Positions 17,028 to 25,446 are shown, numbered from the stretch's first letter. The stretch: DNA of 64,000 nucleotides from DASRDR01 sp963812945 [NCBI: uncultured Candidatus Rokubacteria bacterium] (GCA_963812945.1 CAWEXD010000008.1:868001-932000); one strand, 5' to 3'. A program made the numbers and translations. Notes: generated from the sequence alone by a model not told the origin.

Positions 17028-18260
17028 GTGCCGCTGGTCGACCCTTCGGCGTTCGTCGCGCTGCGCCACCGGAACTTCCGGCTCCTCTGGCTCGGTCAGC
17101 TGGTCTCGATGTCGGGCACGTCGATGCAGTCGGCGGCCATCCTCTGGCACATCTCGCTCCTGGCCCCGCCGGGCTGGAAGGCTCTCGCGCTCGGGATGGT
17201 CGGTCTCGCGCGGCTCGGCCCGGTCGTCGTGTTCGGGCTCCTGAGCGGGGTCGTGGCCGACGCGGTCGATCGACGCCGGCTCATGCTGGCGAGCCAGCTC
17301 GTCATGATGCTGGCCGCCGCGACGCTGGCGCTCGTGACCATGGGCGGCCTCGCGACGATCCTGGTGATCCTGTGCGTGGCCGGCATCGGGACGGCGGCGG
17401 CCGGCGCCACCGCGCCTGCCCGGCAGGCGCTGATCACGAACCTCGTGCCGCGCGAGCACTGGCCGAACGCGATCGCGCTGAGCAGCATTGTCACCCAGAC
17501 CGCCTCGGTCGCCGGGCCCGCCCTGGCCGGCGCGACGCTGGCGATCGCCGGGCCGGCGACCGTGTACGGGGTGAACGCGGTCTCGTTCGTGGCCGTGATC
17601 GCGGCGCTGCTCCTGATGCGCGGGATCCCGCCCGCGGAGCGGGGCGCCATCAGCTTCCGGGCGCTCCGCGAGGGCGCGCGCTTCGTCTTCGGCACGCCGC
17701 TCCTCAGGGCCACGCTGCTGCTGGACGGCCTCGCGACGTTCCTCTGCTCGGCCACTGCCTTGCTGCCCATCTTCGCGCAGGACCTCCTCCAGCTGGGCCC
17801 CCGCGAGTACGGCTGGCTCTACGCCGCGCCGTCGGTCGGGGCCGTCCTGGCGAGCCTCGCGATGGTCCGGTTCGTCGACCGCATCACCCGGCGGGGAGTG
17901 GTCCTGCTCTGGGCGGTGGCGATCTACGGCGGGGCGACCGTGGTCCTCGGGCTGTCCCGGACGTTCTGGCTGACGTTCCTCGCGCTCGCGGTGACCGGGG
18001 CGGCCGACACCGTCAGCGCCGTGCTCCGGAACATCGTGCGCCAGCTCGAGACGCCCGACCGGCTGCGCGGCCGGATGGTCGGCATCGGCATGGTGTTCTT
18101 CATGGGCGGACCCCAGCTGGGCGAGTTCCGGTCCGGGGTCGCCGCGCAGTGGCTCGGCGCCGGGCTCGCGGTGACCGCCGGCGGCGTGGCCAGCGTGCTG
18201 ACGACGGCGTGGATCGCCTGGCGCACGCCGGCCCTCCGCGCGTATCGCCGCGGCGGCTGA
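17028..18260 (+). CDS. MFS transporter (EntS/MFS_3-like exporter)
   Basis: A 410-residue major-facilitator protein with about 12 hydrophobic segments. It begins FVALRHRNFRLLWLGQLVSM, the usual start of the MFS_3/enterobactin-exporter branch, and has the loop motif GVVADAVDRRRLM between helices 2 and 3. GTG at 17028 is 2 nt after the GNAT stop and matches the family N-terminus; an upstream ATG at 16935 would only add Arg/Ala-rich sequence. It is probably an efflux pump for the small molecule made or modified by the two preceding enzymes. Confidence 0.9.
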   Translation: MPLVDPSAFVALRHRNFRLLWLGQLVSMSGTSMQSAAILWHISLLAPPGWKALALGMVGLARLGPVVVFGLLSGVVADAVDRRRLMLASQLVMMLAAATLALVTMGGLATILVILCVAGIGTAAAGATAPARQALITNLVPREHWPNAIALSSIVTQTASVAGPALAGATLAIAGPATVYGVNAVSFVAVIAALLLMRGIPPAERGAISFRALREGARFVFGTPLLRATLLLDGLATFLCSATALLPIFAQDLLQLGPREYGWLYAAPSVGAVLASLAMVRFVDRITRRGVVLLWAVAIYGGATVVLGLSRTFWLTFLALAVTGAADTVSAVLRNIVRQLETPDRLRGRMVGIGMVFFMGGPQLGEFRSGVAAQWLGAGLAVTAGGVASVLTTAWIAWRTPALRAYRRGG

Positions 18261-18374
18261 CCGGGTGGCGCGCGCGGCGCTACCTTCGCGTATCATAGGC
18301 GGGCGCTCGCCCGAGAACGGGGAGCCGAGACCCCCACGGAGCGCCCGCCCCACGGAGCGCCAACGGAGCAAGAG

Positions 18375-19784
18375 ATGAGCGGGAAGACCCCCGAGACGGC
18401 CACCCTCGAGACTCTCGACAAGGAGCGCGTGCTCCACCCGGCCACGTCGATCGCCGACCACCTCCGCACAGGGCCCCGCATCATGGCCGAGGGGTCGGGC
18501 GTGACGTTGACCGACGTGAGCGGCCGGCGGTACCTGGACGCCGTCGCGGGCCTCTGGTGCGTCAACATCGGCTACGGACGGACCGAGGTCGCGGACGCCA
18601 TGGGGGCACAGGCGCGGCGCCTGGCGTACTACCACACGTTCTCGTCGATGTCGAACGAGCCGCAGATCCGCCTGGCCGACCGGCTGCTCGGGATGGTGCC
18701 GGGGCGGATGAGCAAGGTGTTCTTCGCCAACTCCGGCTCGGAAGCGAACGACACCCAGGTCAAGCTCGTCTGGTACTACAGCAACCTCCGCGGCAAGCCC
18801 CTGAAGAAGAAGATCGTCTCTCGGCTCGGCGGCTATCACGGCAGCACGGTCGCCTCGGCCAGCCTCACCGGGCTCCCGATGTTCCACCGGGCGTTCGACC
18901 TGCCCATCGGCAACGTTCTCCACACGGCGGCCCCGTACCACTACCGTGACGCGGCGCCGGGGACGACGGAGGAGGCGTACGCGGCGACGCTGGCCGCCGA
19001 GCTCGACGCCCTCATCGAGCGGGAAGGGCCGGACACGGTGGCCGCGTTCATCGCGGAGCCCGTGATGGGCGCGGGCGGCGTCCTGGTGCCGCCGCGGACG
19101 TACTTCGACCGCGTCCAGGCCGTGCTCCGGAAGCACGACGTCCTGATGATCGCCGACGAGGTGATCTGCGGGTTCGGCCGGCTCGGCCGCCTCTTCGGCT
19201 CCGAGGTGTACGGCATCGAGCCGGACCTCGTGACCGTCGCCAAGGGGCTCACGAGCGGCTACTTCCCGCTCTCGGCCGTGATGCTGTCCGAGCGGGTGTG
19301 GGCGGTCCTCCAGGCCGGATCGCCCGAGGTTGGCGCGTTCGCCCACGGCTTCACCTACAGCGGGCATCCGGTCGGCGCGGCGGCGGCGATGGCCAACCTC
19401 GACGTCCTCATGGGCGAGGACATGGTCGGGAACTCCGCGCGGACCGGCGCGTACCTCCACGAATGCCTCCGGGAGCGCCTCGGCAGCCATCCGCTGGTCG
19501 GGGAGCTTCGCGGCCTGGGCCTGATTGCCGGCGTGGAGCTCGTGGCCGACCGCGGCGAGCGCCGGCCGTTCGACCCGGCGCTGAAGGTCGCCCAGCAGGT
19601 CGCCGCCCGGTGCCTCGAGGACGGCCTCATCGTGCGCGCGCTCCCGGTCGGCCACGTGGTCGCGCTGTCGCCGCCCCTCTGCATCACGCGCGGCGAGGTG
19701 GACCGGGTCGTGGACGGACTGAGCCGGGCGATCTGCACCGTCGGCGACGAGCTGTCGCGGCAAGGCGCGTGGCGGGCCGCCTAG
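18375..19784 (+). CDS. class III aminotransferase (omega-aminotransferase type)
   Basis: A 469-residue PLP enzyme transferring an amino group, commonly from an omega-amine to pyruvate. Signatures are DAVAGLWCVNIGYG, FFANSGSEANDTQVKLVWYY, IADEVICGFGRLG and the PLP-binding Lys290 in TVAKGLTSGYFPLSA. HTFSSMSNEPQI fits the beta-alanine/putrescine-pyruvate transaminase group. The ATG has GGAG about 9 nt upstream. TATCAT at 18291-18296 is a possible -10, so it may have its own promoter. It overlaps the Nudix gene by 16 nt. Confidence 0.93.
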   Translation: MSGKTPETATLETLDKERVLHPATSIADHLRTGPRIMAEGSGVTLTDVSGRRYLDAVAGLWCVNIGYGRTEVADAMGAQARRLAYYHTFSSMSNEPQIRLADRLLGMVPGRMSKVFFANSGSEANDTQVKLVWYYSNLRGKPLKKKIVSRLGGYHGSTVASASLTGLPMFHRAFDLPIGNVLHTAAPYHYRDAAPGTTEEAYAATLAAELDALIEREGPDTVAAFIAEPVMGAGGVLVPPRTYFDRVQAVLRKHDVLMIADEVICGFGRLGRLFGSEVYGIEPDLVTVAKGLTSGYFPLSAVMLSERVWAVLQAGSPEVGAFAHGFTYSGHPVGAAAAMANLDVLMGEDMVGNSARTGAYLHECLRERLGSHPLVGELRGLGLIAGVELVADRGERRPFDPALKVAQQVAARCLEDGLIVRALPVGHVVALSPPLCITRGEVDRVVDGLSRAICTVGDELSRQGAWRAA

Positions 19785-20614
19785 ACCCGGACGTCCGCGC
19801 GGCGGGAGGGGCGGTCCTCCGCGCCGATTCCGACCGTCGGCTCGAGGTGCTGCTCGTCCACCGTCCCGGGCATCGGGACTGGACCCTGCCGAAGGGCAAG
19901 GTCGAGCCGGGCGAGCCGGACGAGGACTGCGCCCTCCGCGAGGTCGCGGAGGAGACCGGATTCGCCTGCCTTCTCGGTCCCGAGCTCGGGACGACCCGCT
20001 ACCGGGACCGGCGCGGCCGGGACAAGGCCGTGCGGTACTGGGTCATGACCGCGCGCGACGGGAAGTTCCGCCCGAACGAGGAGGTCGACGAGATCCGCTG
20101 GGAGCCCCTGGCCGCCGCCGGTCGCGAGCTCTCCTATGTCGGGGATCGGGCGGTCCTCGATGGGATCGAGCCGGCGCTGCGGGAGCTGGTCTTTCTGGTG
20201 CGCCACGCGAGGGCGGGGGACCGAGACCGGTGGAGCGGCGACGACCGGCTCCGGCCGATCGACGAGCGCGGGCGCCGCCAGGCGGACGCCGTCGTGACGC
20301 CGCTGGCCGGCTACCCGGTCAGGCGGCTCGTCTCGAGTCCCTACGTCCGATGCGTCCAGACGCTCGAGCCGCTCGCGGCCAGGCTTTCGCTTCCCGTCGA
20401 GCCTGATCCCGCCCTCGCCGAGGGCGAGTCGGCGGAGGCTGCGCTCGGTCTGATCGAGCGGGTCGGCCCAGGACCCGTCGTCCTCTGCACGCACGGCGAC
20501 GTCATGGAAGCCCTGGTCGGCGAGGGCGCGCCAAAGAAGAAGGGCGCCACCTGGCTCCTGACCCGGGACGGCGGCGCCATCCGGCGGCTGAGGTACTGGC
20601 CACCGCTCGCCTGA
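19769..20614 (+). CDS. Nudix hydrolase fused to histidine phosphatase (MutT1-like)
   Basis: A 281-residue two-domain protein. The N-terminal Nudix box runs from GKVEPGEPDEDCALREV to AEETGF with all Glu ligands present and hydrolyses nucleoside diphosphate derivatives. The C-terminal histidine phosphatase begins LVFLVRHARAGDRDRW, with the phosphorylated His in RHA, and later has CTHGDV with the second His. The same order occurs in mycobacterial MutT1, which cleans oxidised nucleotides and diadenosine polyphosphates. GTG at 19769 overlaps the aminotransferase by 16 nt and has a weak AAGG upstream. The cleaning role is by analogy. Confidence 0.87.
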   Translation: MAGRLDPDVRAAGGAVLRADSDRRLEVLLVHRPGHRDWTLPKGKVEPGEPDEDCALREVAEETGFACLLGPELGTTRYRDRRGRDKAVRYWVMTARDGKFRPNEEVDEIRWEPLAAAGRELSYVGDRAVLDGIEPALRELVFLVRHARAGDRDRWSGDDRLRPIDERGRRQADAVVTPLAGYPVRRLVSSPYVRCVQTLEPLAARLSLPVEPDPALAEGESAEAALGLIERVGPGPVVLCTHGDVMEALVGEGAPKKKGATWLLTRDGGAIRRLRYWPPLA

Positions 20615-20619
20615 AAGAC

Positions 20620-20664
20620 CAAAGCGGGGTCAGACCCCGCTTTGTCAAAGTCGGGGTCTGACCC
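20620..20664. repeat. REP-like palindrome pair (GGGGTCAGAC family), copy 3; likely bidirectional terminator
   Basis: A perfect 25-nt palindrome (20620-20644, arms CAAAGCGGGGTC and GACCCCGCTTTG around one A) is followed directly by a near-perfect second one (about 20650-20668) with core GTCGGGGTCTGACCCCGA. It fills the 54 nt between two convergent genes, so it can act as a terminator in both directions. It shares its core with the elements at 8216 and 12748. Confidence 0.82.
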
Positions 20665-20668
20665 CGAT

Positions 20669-21937
20669 CTAGGCGGCTTCCGCGCGCGGCAGGATGGACG
20701 CGTCGGCTTCGATGCGGCGCCCCGCCCGGAGGCAGAAGGCCGGGGTGAGGAGCCGCTCGGCGACGACCTCCGTGCCACGGTTGTCACGAAGGTGGAAGCG
20801 CCCGCGCCGGTCGTCGAGCACCGTGACGTCGGCGACGACACCCGGACGAAGGGTACCCAGCTCGCCGTCCTGGCCGAGGAGCCGCGCCGCGTTCCGGGTG
20901 ACCATCGGGACGACCTGCTCGAGCCGGAGCCCGCACGCCATGAGCCCCGTCATCGCGCCTGCGAGGCTGATGCTCGTGCCCCCGGCGAACGGATGGAGCT
21001 CGGGATCCGGGTGATCGCCCGGGGGTGTGCCGGCCGGCCGCGGTACGCGGGTGTTGTAGCCGTGGAGGTCGGCGCCCAGCGTGTCGGGCACGATCCCCGC
21101 GTCCAGCACCCGGCGCGCCACGTCGAAGCTGAAGTGCGAGCCGTGGCCGACGTCGATGCGCAGGCCGCGTGACATCGCCTCCTTGACGACCGGGTGTACG
21201 CGGCCGTGGCGGTCCACGAACCCGCCGGGATGGCGGGTGAAGGGGTGGGCCAGGATGTCGCCGGGGCGCAGGAGCTCCACGACGCCGGGGAGGATCGTGT
21301 CCGGGTCTGGGCTGCCCGCGCCCGTGGTGGGGAGCGGCCAGAGCTGGCCGAAGTGGACGTAGAGGGGGAGATCGGCCTCCCGCGCGATCTCCGCCGAGAG
21401 GCGGAGCACCTCGAGACCCCAGCGGGCGACGCCGCCGATCTCGGCGTGGCCCTTGATGCCGCGGATCAGATCGGGGTTCTCCCGCGCGGCGCGGACGGCC
21501 GCGCCGACGTCGACGCCGTCGGGGCCGTAGAGCGCCGGGTAGTAGTGGCCCTCGAGGCCGCCGACCAGGTACGCCGACAGGAACGCGAAGATCCGGGTCG
21601 CCGCCGGCTCGACGACGAACTTGCGGAAGCCCGGCAGCGTCATGCAGCTCGGGCCGCCCTGGTCGATCACGGTCGTCGTGCCCGAGTGCACGCCGACCAG
21701 GTCGGCCGGGAGGCCGAAGCGGCCGGTGACGTACTCGTAGACGTGGGCGTGGGTGTCGATGAGCCCGGGAAGGACGAGCTGATCGCGGACGTCCACGATC
21801 TCGCGCGCCTCGCCGGTCGGGAGGGCGCGCGCGACGGCCGCGATCCGGCCGCCGCTCACGCCCACGTCCAGCGGGCCGTCGAGCCCCTGCGCCGGGTCGA
21901 TCACACGGCCACCGCGGAGCACGAGATCGTACGTCAT
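20669..21937 (-). CDS. amidohydrolase/deacetylase family metalloenzyme (dihydroorotase-like)
   Basis: A 422-residue TIM-barrel amidohydrolase that hydrolyses an amide or cyclic amide in the cytosol. Metal ligands are visible: THAHV after the beta-sandwich lead (VLPGLIDTHAHV), the likely carboxylated Lys in IKGHAEIGG, YVHFGQLW and DVGHGSHFSFD. GADLHGYNTR holds the catalytic acidic segment. It most resembles the amidohydrolase/deacetylase set annotated near EF_0837-type enzymes. The ATG at 21937 has AGGAGG 5 nt upstream. The substrate is not predictable; a D-amino-acid conjugate or hydantoin-like amide is possible. Confidence 0.85.
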   Translation of the reverse strand: MTYDLVLRGGRVIDPAQGLDGPLDVGVSGGRIAAVARALPTGEAREIVDVRDQLVLPGLIDTHAHVYEYVTGRFGLPADLVGVHSGTTTVIDQGGPSCMTLPGFRKFVVEPAATRIFAFLSAYLVGGLEGHYYPALYGPDGVDVGAAVRAARENPDLIRGIKGHAEIGGVARWGLEVLRLSAEIAREADLPLYVHFGQLWPLPTTGAGSPDPDTILPGVVELLRPGDILAHPFTRHPGGFVDRHGRVHPVVKEAMSRGLRIDVGHGSHFSFDVARRVLDAGIVPDTLGADLHGYNTRVPRPAGTPPGDHPDPELHPFAGGTSISLAGAMTGLMACGLRLEQVVPMVTRNAARLLGQDGELGTLRPGVVADVTVLDDRRGRFHLRDNRGTEVVAERLLTPAFCLRAGRRIEADASILPRAEAA

Positions 21938-22003
21938 GGCGCCCTCCTGGCCCACATCCTAGCATCGGCCCACGCGTGAGGCATGCGGCCGCCTCAGCCG
22001 CTG

Positions 22004-22795
22004 TCAGGTCTCCTGCATGAACGTGTCGAGGTCGGTCGCGACCTTCTCGGGCCGCTCCCAGTTCGGGCAGTGGCCCGTCTCCGGGTAGATCGTCAGCCGG
22101 GCGCCGGGGATGGTGGTGACGAGACGGTCCTGGTCCTCTCGCGGGAACAACCCGTCCCGCTCCCCCCAGAGGAGGAGCGTGCGGGCGCCGATCCGCGCGA
22201 GCCGGTCCGTGTCCTCGAAGGCGAGGATGCCGTCCAACACCGCGCGCCAGAGGCGGCCCGGCAGCTTCAGGCTCTCGTCCACGATCCGATCGAAGAACTC
22301 GGGGGGAACGGGCGCGTGCACCGTGCTCGCCTGGAACTGGCGGGCGAACTCGGCCGGCACGGGGTCGGGCAGGTCCCGGAGCGCCGCCTGCACCTCCCGT
22401 GTCACCGGGTTGCTGCCCGTCCAGCCGCTGCCGATGAGGACCAGCCGCGCCACACGCTCGGGATGGACCTCGGCGACCCGCCGCGCGACGAAGCTGCCCA
22501 TGGAGTGCCCCACGACCGTCGCGCGTCCAATCCTCAGCGCGTCGAGGAAGGCGACGGCGTCGGAGGCCAGGTCCTCGATGGCGTAGCCGGACTCCGGGCG
22601 CTCCGAGTCACCGAATCCCCTCTGGTCGACGGCCAGCGCGCGATGGCGGGAAGGCAGGTGGGCCAGCACCCTGCTGTACGAGAACCAGGAATCGGGCCAC
22701 CCGTGAAGCAGGAGGACCGGCGGGGCGCTGCTGTCCCCTTGCTCCGCGTAGTGGAGCCGTGGACCGGTGGCGAGTCGAACGGTCCCGAATCGCAC
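22004..22795 (-). CDS. alpha/beta hydrolase (epoxide hydrolase/dehalogenase-like fold)
   Basis: A 263-residue alpha/beta hydrolase. It has the oxyanion motif LLLHGWPDSW, DQRGFGDSERP, the nucleophile elbow VVGHSMGSF with Ser, a cap domain, an acidic residue in LLWGERDGLFP and a late His in YPETGHCPNWE. The Ser nucleophile points to an esterase, lactonase or C-C hydrolase; dehalogenases and epoxide hydrolases use Asp. The GTG start directly follows the TAG of the upstream amidohydrolase, so the two form an operon with tight coupling. Confidence 0.88.
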   Translation of the reverse strand: MRFGTVRLATGPRLHYAEQGDSSAPPVLLLHGWPDSWFSYSRVLAHLPSRHRALAVDQRGFGDSERPESGYAIEDLASDAVAFLDALRIGRATVVGHSMGSFVARRVAEVHPERVARLVLIGSGWTGSNPVTREVQAALRDLPDPVPAEFARQFQASTVHAPVPPEFFDRIVDESLKLPGRLWRAVLDGILAFEDTDRLARIGARTLLLWGERDGLFPREDQDRLVTTIPGARLTIYPETGHCPNWERPEKVATDLDTFMQET

Positions 22796-24073
22796 CTACG
22801 CGACTCCACGCTGGACTCGCCGTCCGGCCTGCCAGACGTCGAGCACCCCCCAGAGCGCCGAGATCTCCCGCAGGGGGTCGCCACGCACGACGAGGACGTC
22901 CGCCTGGCGCCCCGGCGCGAGCCGCCCGGCCACGCCGCCGACACCGATCGACTCCGCCGCGCCGGTCGTCCCGGCGACGATCGCGTCCCCGTACGAGAGG
23001 CCCGCCTGGGCCAGCATGTCGATCTCGTGGACGAACTCGCCCGGCGCGTACCAGCCCCACGGCGAATCGGAGCCCGCCGTCATCCGGACTCCGGCCCGGG
23101 CCATGCGTCCGACCGCGTCCACGCGCACGTCGAGGGCACGGCGCTGGCTGTCCAGCTGGGCGGCCAGCGCCGCCGTGAGCTTGCCCTCACGCTCCCGGGC
23201 CTCCCGGAGTCGCTCGATTCCCGCCTTCAGCACGTAGAGGGTCGGGTTCACCCAGGCCTTCGCCGCCGCGAGGCGCTCGACGAGATCGGGACGGTAGCGA
23301 TACGTGCCGTCCGGCTCGTTGAAGAGGCAGTGAATGATCATGTCCACGCCAGCGTCGAGGCAGTTCTCCACCCCCTGAGCCGACGTGCAGTGGGCCGCCG
23401 TGAGTCTCCCGTGGCGGCGAGCCTCGTCGGTCATCGCCCGGAGCTCCGGAACGGTGTACGAGGCGCGGTTCGGATCGGAGGTCCGGGTCGATCCCCCGGT
23501 CGCCACGATCTTGATGTAGTCGGCGCCCTCCTTGAGGAGCTTCCGTACCTCGGCCCGCACGGCGGCCTCCCCGTCGGCCTCGGAGCCGAAGTAGCCCATG
23601 TGACCGCCGGTGATGGTGATCGGGCGTCCGCAGATGACCATGCGAGGCCCGGGGGCGAGCTTCCGGCGGATGCCCTCGCGGAGCGAGAACGCGACCCGTC
23701 CCTTGGCCCCGTTCTCCCGGAGCGTGGTCACGCCGGAGTGGAGCAGGGTCCGCGCGTTCTTGGCGGCCTGGAGGAGGAGGATGTCGTCGTCCTCCCTTGC
23801 CACGTCGTCGCCGAGCGTGCCGTCGCCGGGCGCGACCAGGTGGGTATGCGCGTCCACCAGGCCAGGCAGGATCGTCGCGTCCCCGTAGTCGACACGGGCC
23901 ACCGCCGACCCGGGTGGCGCGTCGACCTCGCCACGCCGGCCGAGGGCCACCACGCGATCCGCTTCGATCAGGAGGGCCGCGTCGGTCAAGGGCGTGGCGC
24001 CCTCGCCATCGAGCAAGCGCGCGGCGCTGAGCAGGGTGAACTGGGCGGAGTCAGTTGCGGCGGGTGCCGTCAT
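22796..24073 (-). CDS. metal-dependent amidohydrolase (imidazolonepropionase/prolidase-like)
   Basis: A 425-residue amidohydrolase-superfamily enzyme. It opens with a beta-sandwich and the first metal motif LPGLVDAHTHL. Further marks are KEGADYIKIVATGG (bridging Lys), AAHCTSAQGVENCLDAGVDMIIH, and TAGSDSPWGWY with the catalytic Asp. The later part GRLAPGRQADVLVVRGDPL is typical of the Xaa-Pro dipeptidase/imidazolonepropionase-related group. The ATG at 24073 has GAGGAG 5 nt upstream. It is first in an operon with the alpha/beta hydrolase. A consensus-like -35 sits in an inverted repeat upstream. Confidence 0.88.
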   Translation of the reverse strand: MTAPAATDSAQFTLLSAARLLDGEGATPLTDAALLIEADRVVALGRRGEVDAPPGSAVARVDYGDATILPGLVDAHTHLVAPGDGTLGDDVAREDDDILLLQAAKNARTLLHSGVTTLRENGAKGRVAFSLREGIRRKLAPGPRMVICGRPITITGGHMGYFGSEADGEAAVRAEVRKLLKEGADYIKIVATGGSTRTSDPNRASYTVPELRAMTDEARRHGRLTAAHCTSAQGVENCLDAGVDMIIHCLFNEPDGTYRYRPDLVERLAAAKAWVNPTLYVLKAGIERLREAREREGKLTAALAAQLDSQRRALDVRVDAVGRMARAGVRMTAGSDSPWGWYAPGEFVHEIDMLAQAGLSYGDAIVAGTTGAAESIGVGGVAGRLAPGRQADVLVVRGDPLREISALWGVLDVWQAGRRVQRGVA

Positions 24074-24123
24074 GCGTCTCCTCTCGACCCAGGCGTCGTC
24101 CTTCGGGCTCGCGATCGTGCGGC

Positions 24124-24187
24124 AACATAGTGCCCCGCGCGCCACCCGTGTCAAGGTGACAAGGCTGTTCCGCGACCCCTTGACACG
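24124..24187 (-). promoter_or_regulatory. promoter and operator-like inverted repeat of the amidohydrolase operon
   Basis: On the minus strand TTGACA (24149-24154) is a perfect -35, with ACTATG or TATGTT (24124-24131) as -10 at 17-19 nt. The -35 lies within a 10-bp inverted repeat: CGTGTCAAGG at 24147-24156 and CCTTGACACG at 24178-24187, with a 21-nt spacer. The repeat could bind a dimeric regulator, or it may be two back-to-back -35 elements. Confidence 0.45.
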
Positions 24188-24264
24188 CGACCCGCTTGCT
24201 GGTCCATTCGAGACGACGGGGCGCGCGCGATCCCCGTCGAGGGCTCGACACAGTGGGCCTGGCC

Positions 24265-24302
24265 AAGGAGGCCGATCCATGGAGGACACGCCACCGGGCT
24301 AG
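24265..24302 (+). other. orphan ribosome-binding site with a 7-codon reading frame
   Basis: AAGGAGG at 24265-24271 is followed at ideal distance by ATG (24279) and the seven residues MEDTPPG before TAG (24300-24302). A plus-strand TTGACA lies at 24180-24185, but no plus-strand gene follows; the next genes on the right are antisense. It is either a leader peptide, a relic of a lost gene start, or chance. The remainder of the gene-free stretch 24074-24474 holds the operator-like repeat and two hairpins. Confidence 0.3.
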
Positions 24303-24350
24303 GGGACGCCGTCGCCGGGCAATCCGGTGACGGAATCCAGAAGTGAGAAG

Positions 24351-24370
24351 GCTCCCCTATGCAGGGGAGC
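24351..24370 (-). terminator. hairpin downstream of the TPM genes
   Basis: A perfect 8-bp stem (GCTCCCCT/AGGGGAGC) with loop ATGC. On the minus strand it is followed by a pyrimidine-rich run, so it can end transcription coming from the TPM gene pair. Confidence 0.5.
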
Positions 24371-24428
24371 GCGCGGGTCGTCCCGAGAACGCTCCAGTTG
24401 CGAGCGGGGACGCGAGCGCAAGAAGATC

Positions 24429-24458
24429 CGCCGGGGAGCGGGGCCCCGCTCCCCGGCG
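24429..24458. terminator. long GC palindrome after the TPM gene
   Basis: A perfect 30-nt palindrome with 15-nt arms, core GGGGCCCC and outer ends CGCCGGGG and CCCCGGCG, 16 nt beyond the TPM stop codon. No T-run follows, so it may slow RNA decay or terminate with Rho. Confidence 0.5.
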
Positions 24459-24474
24459 AGTCGCTCCCGAGACC

Positions 24475-25446
24475 CTACCAGCTGCTCGAGGCGCCCCCGC
24501 CCCCCGAGCTGCCCCCACCGCCCGAGAAGCCGCCGCCTCCGCCGGAGCTGCCGCCCGAGAAGCCGCCGCCGCTGCTGCGCCAGCGGCCCCCGTCGCCCGG
24601 GCTCAGCACCCAGCCGCGCTGCTTGCGGAACTCCTTGCCCTGCGGCGTGTTCAGGAAGGTGCGCGCGATCGGGAACAGGATGAGCCAGGCCCCTGCCGCG
24701 ATGACGCCGCCGTAGGGCGGGAACATCGCCGTGGGGAAGGCGGCATAGAAGGGGACGAGGAAGAGGTACAGGAACCAGCCGACGCCGCCCGGGGCCAGCA
24801 GGGCGACCATGGAGAAGGTGCCGATGACCAGGAGGAAGATGCCTCCCATGACGAGGAGCCCGATGGTCGAGTCGATCCCCTGGGACCGGGCCCGCTGCGG
24901 CGGGGGCAGGGACGCGCCGTCGACGACCGACACGATGGCGTTGACGCCAGCCTCGACGCCGGCGCCGAAGTTGCCGTCCCGGAAGTGGGGCCGGACGATG
25001 TCGTCCAGGATCTGCCGCGACCGGGCGTCGGTCAGCCGATCCTCCAGGCCATAGCCCACCTCGATCCGCATGCGGCGCTCCTGCCGGGCCACCACGAAGA
25101 GTGCGCCGTCGTTGACGCCCTGACGGCCGAGCTTCCACGTCTGGAAGACCCGCACCGCGTAGTCCTCGATCGGATCGCCCTCGAGGCTGTCCACCGTGAG
25201 GACGGCGACCTGGGCGCCCGTCCGCCGCTCGAGGTCCTGGAGCTTGGTCTCGATGCGGTCGCGGACCGGCGCGGGCACGATCCCCGCCCCGTCGTTCACC
25301 CGCGCGGCGAGGAACGGCACCGCCTTCGCGGCCAGGACGGGCGGGACGGGGAGGAGGAGGAGGGCGAGGCCGGCGAGCGCGAGGACCGGCGTGACCCGCG
25401 GGGCTCCGCCGCGCCGCCGGGAGACGTCCTGGGCCGCGCGCTTCAC
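24475..25446 (-). CDS. TPM-domain (YgcG-type) membrane protein with Gly/Ser tail
   Basis: A 323-residue protein. It has an N-terminal signal segment (LALAGLALLLLPVPPVLA), a TPM domain of about 150 residues (VNDGAGIVPAPVRDRIETKL to VDGASL), two or three membrane helices around residues 195-270, and a C-terminal tail almost wholly Gly and Ser ending SSSW. This is the YgcG/TPM family, usually encoded beside LemA and linked to envelope or photosystem assembly functions. Here it overlaps a second TPM gene by 4 nt, but no lemA is adjacent. The Gly-rich tail is typical of the family. Confidence 0.85.
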   Translation of the reverse strand: MKRAAQDVSRRRGGAPRVTPVLALAGLALLLLPVPPVLAAKAVPFLAARVNDGAGIVPAPVRDRIETKLQDLERRTGAQVAVLTVDSLEGDPIEDYAVRVFQTWKLGRQGVNDGALFVVARQERRMRIEVGYGLEDRLTDARSRQILDDIVRPHFRDGNFGAGVEAGVNAIVSVVDGASLPPPQRARSQGIDSTIGLLVMGGIFLLVIGTFSMVALLAPGGVGWFLYLFLVPFYAAFPTAMFPPYGGVIAAGAWLILFPIARTFLNTPQGKEFRKQRGWVLSPGDGGRWRSSGGGFSGGSSGGGGGFSGGGGSSGGGGASSSW

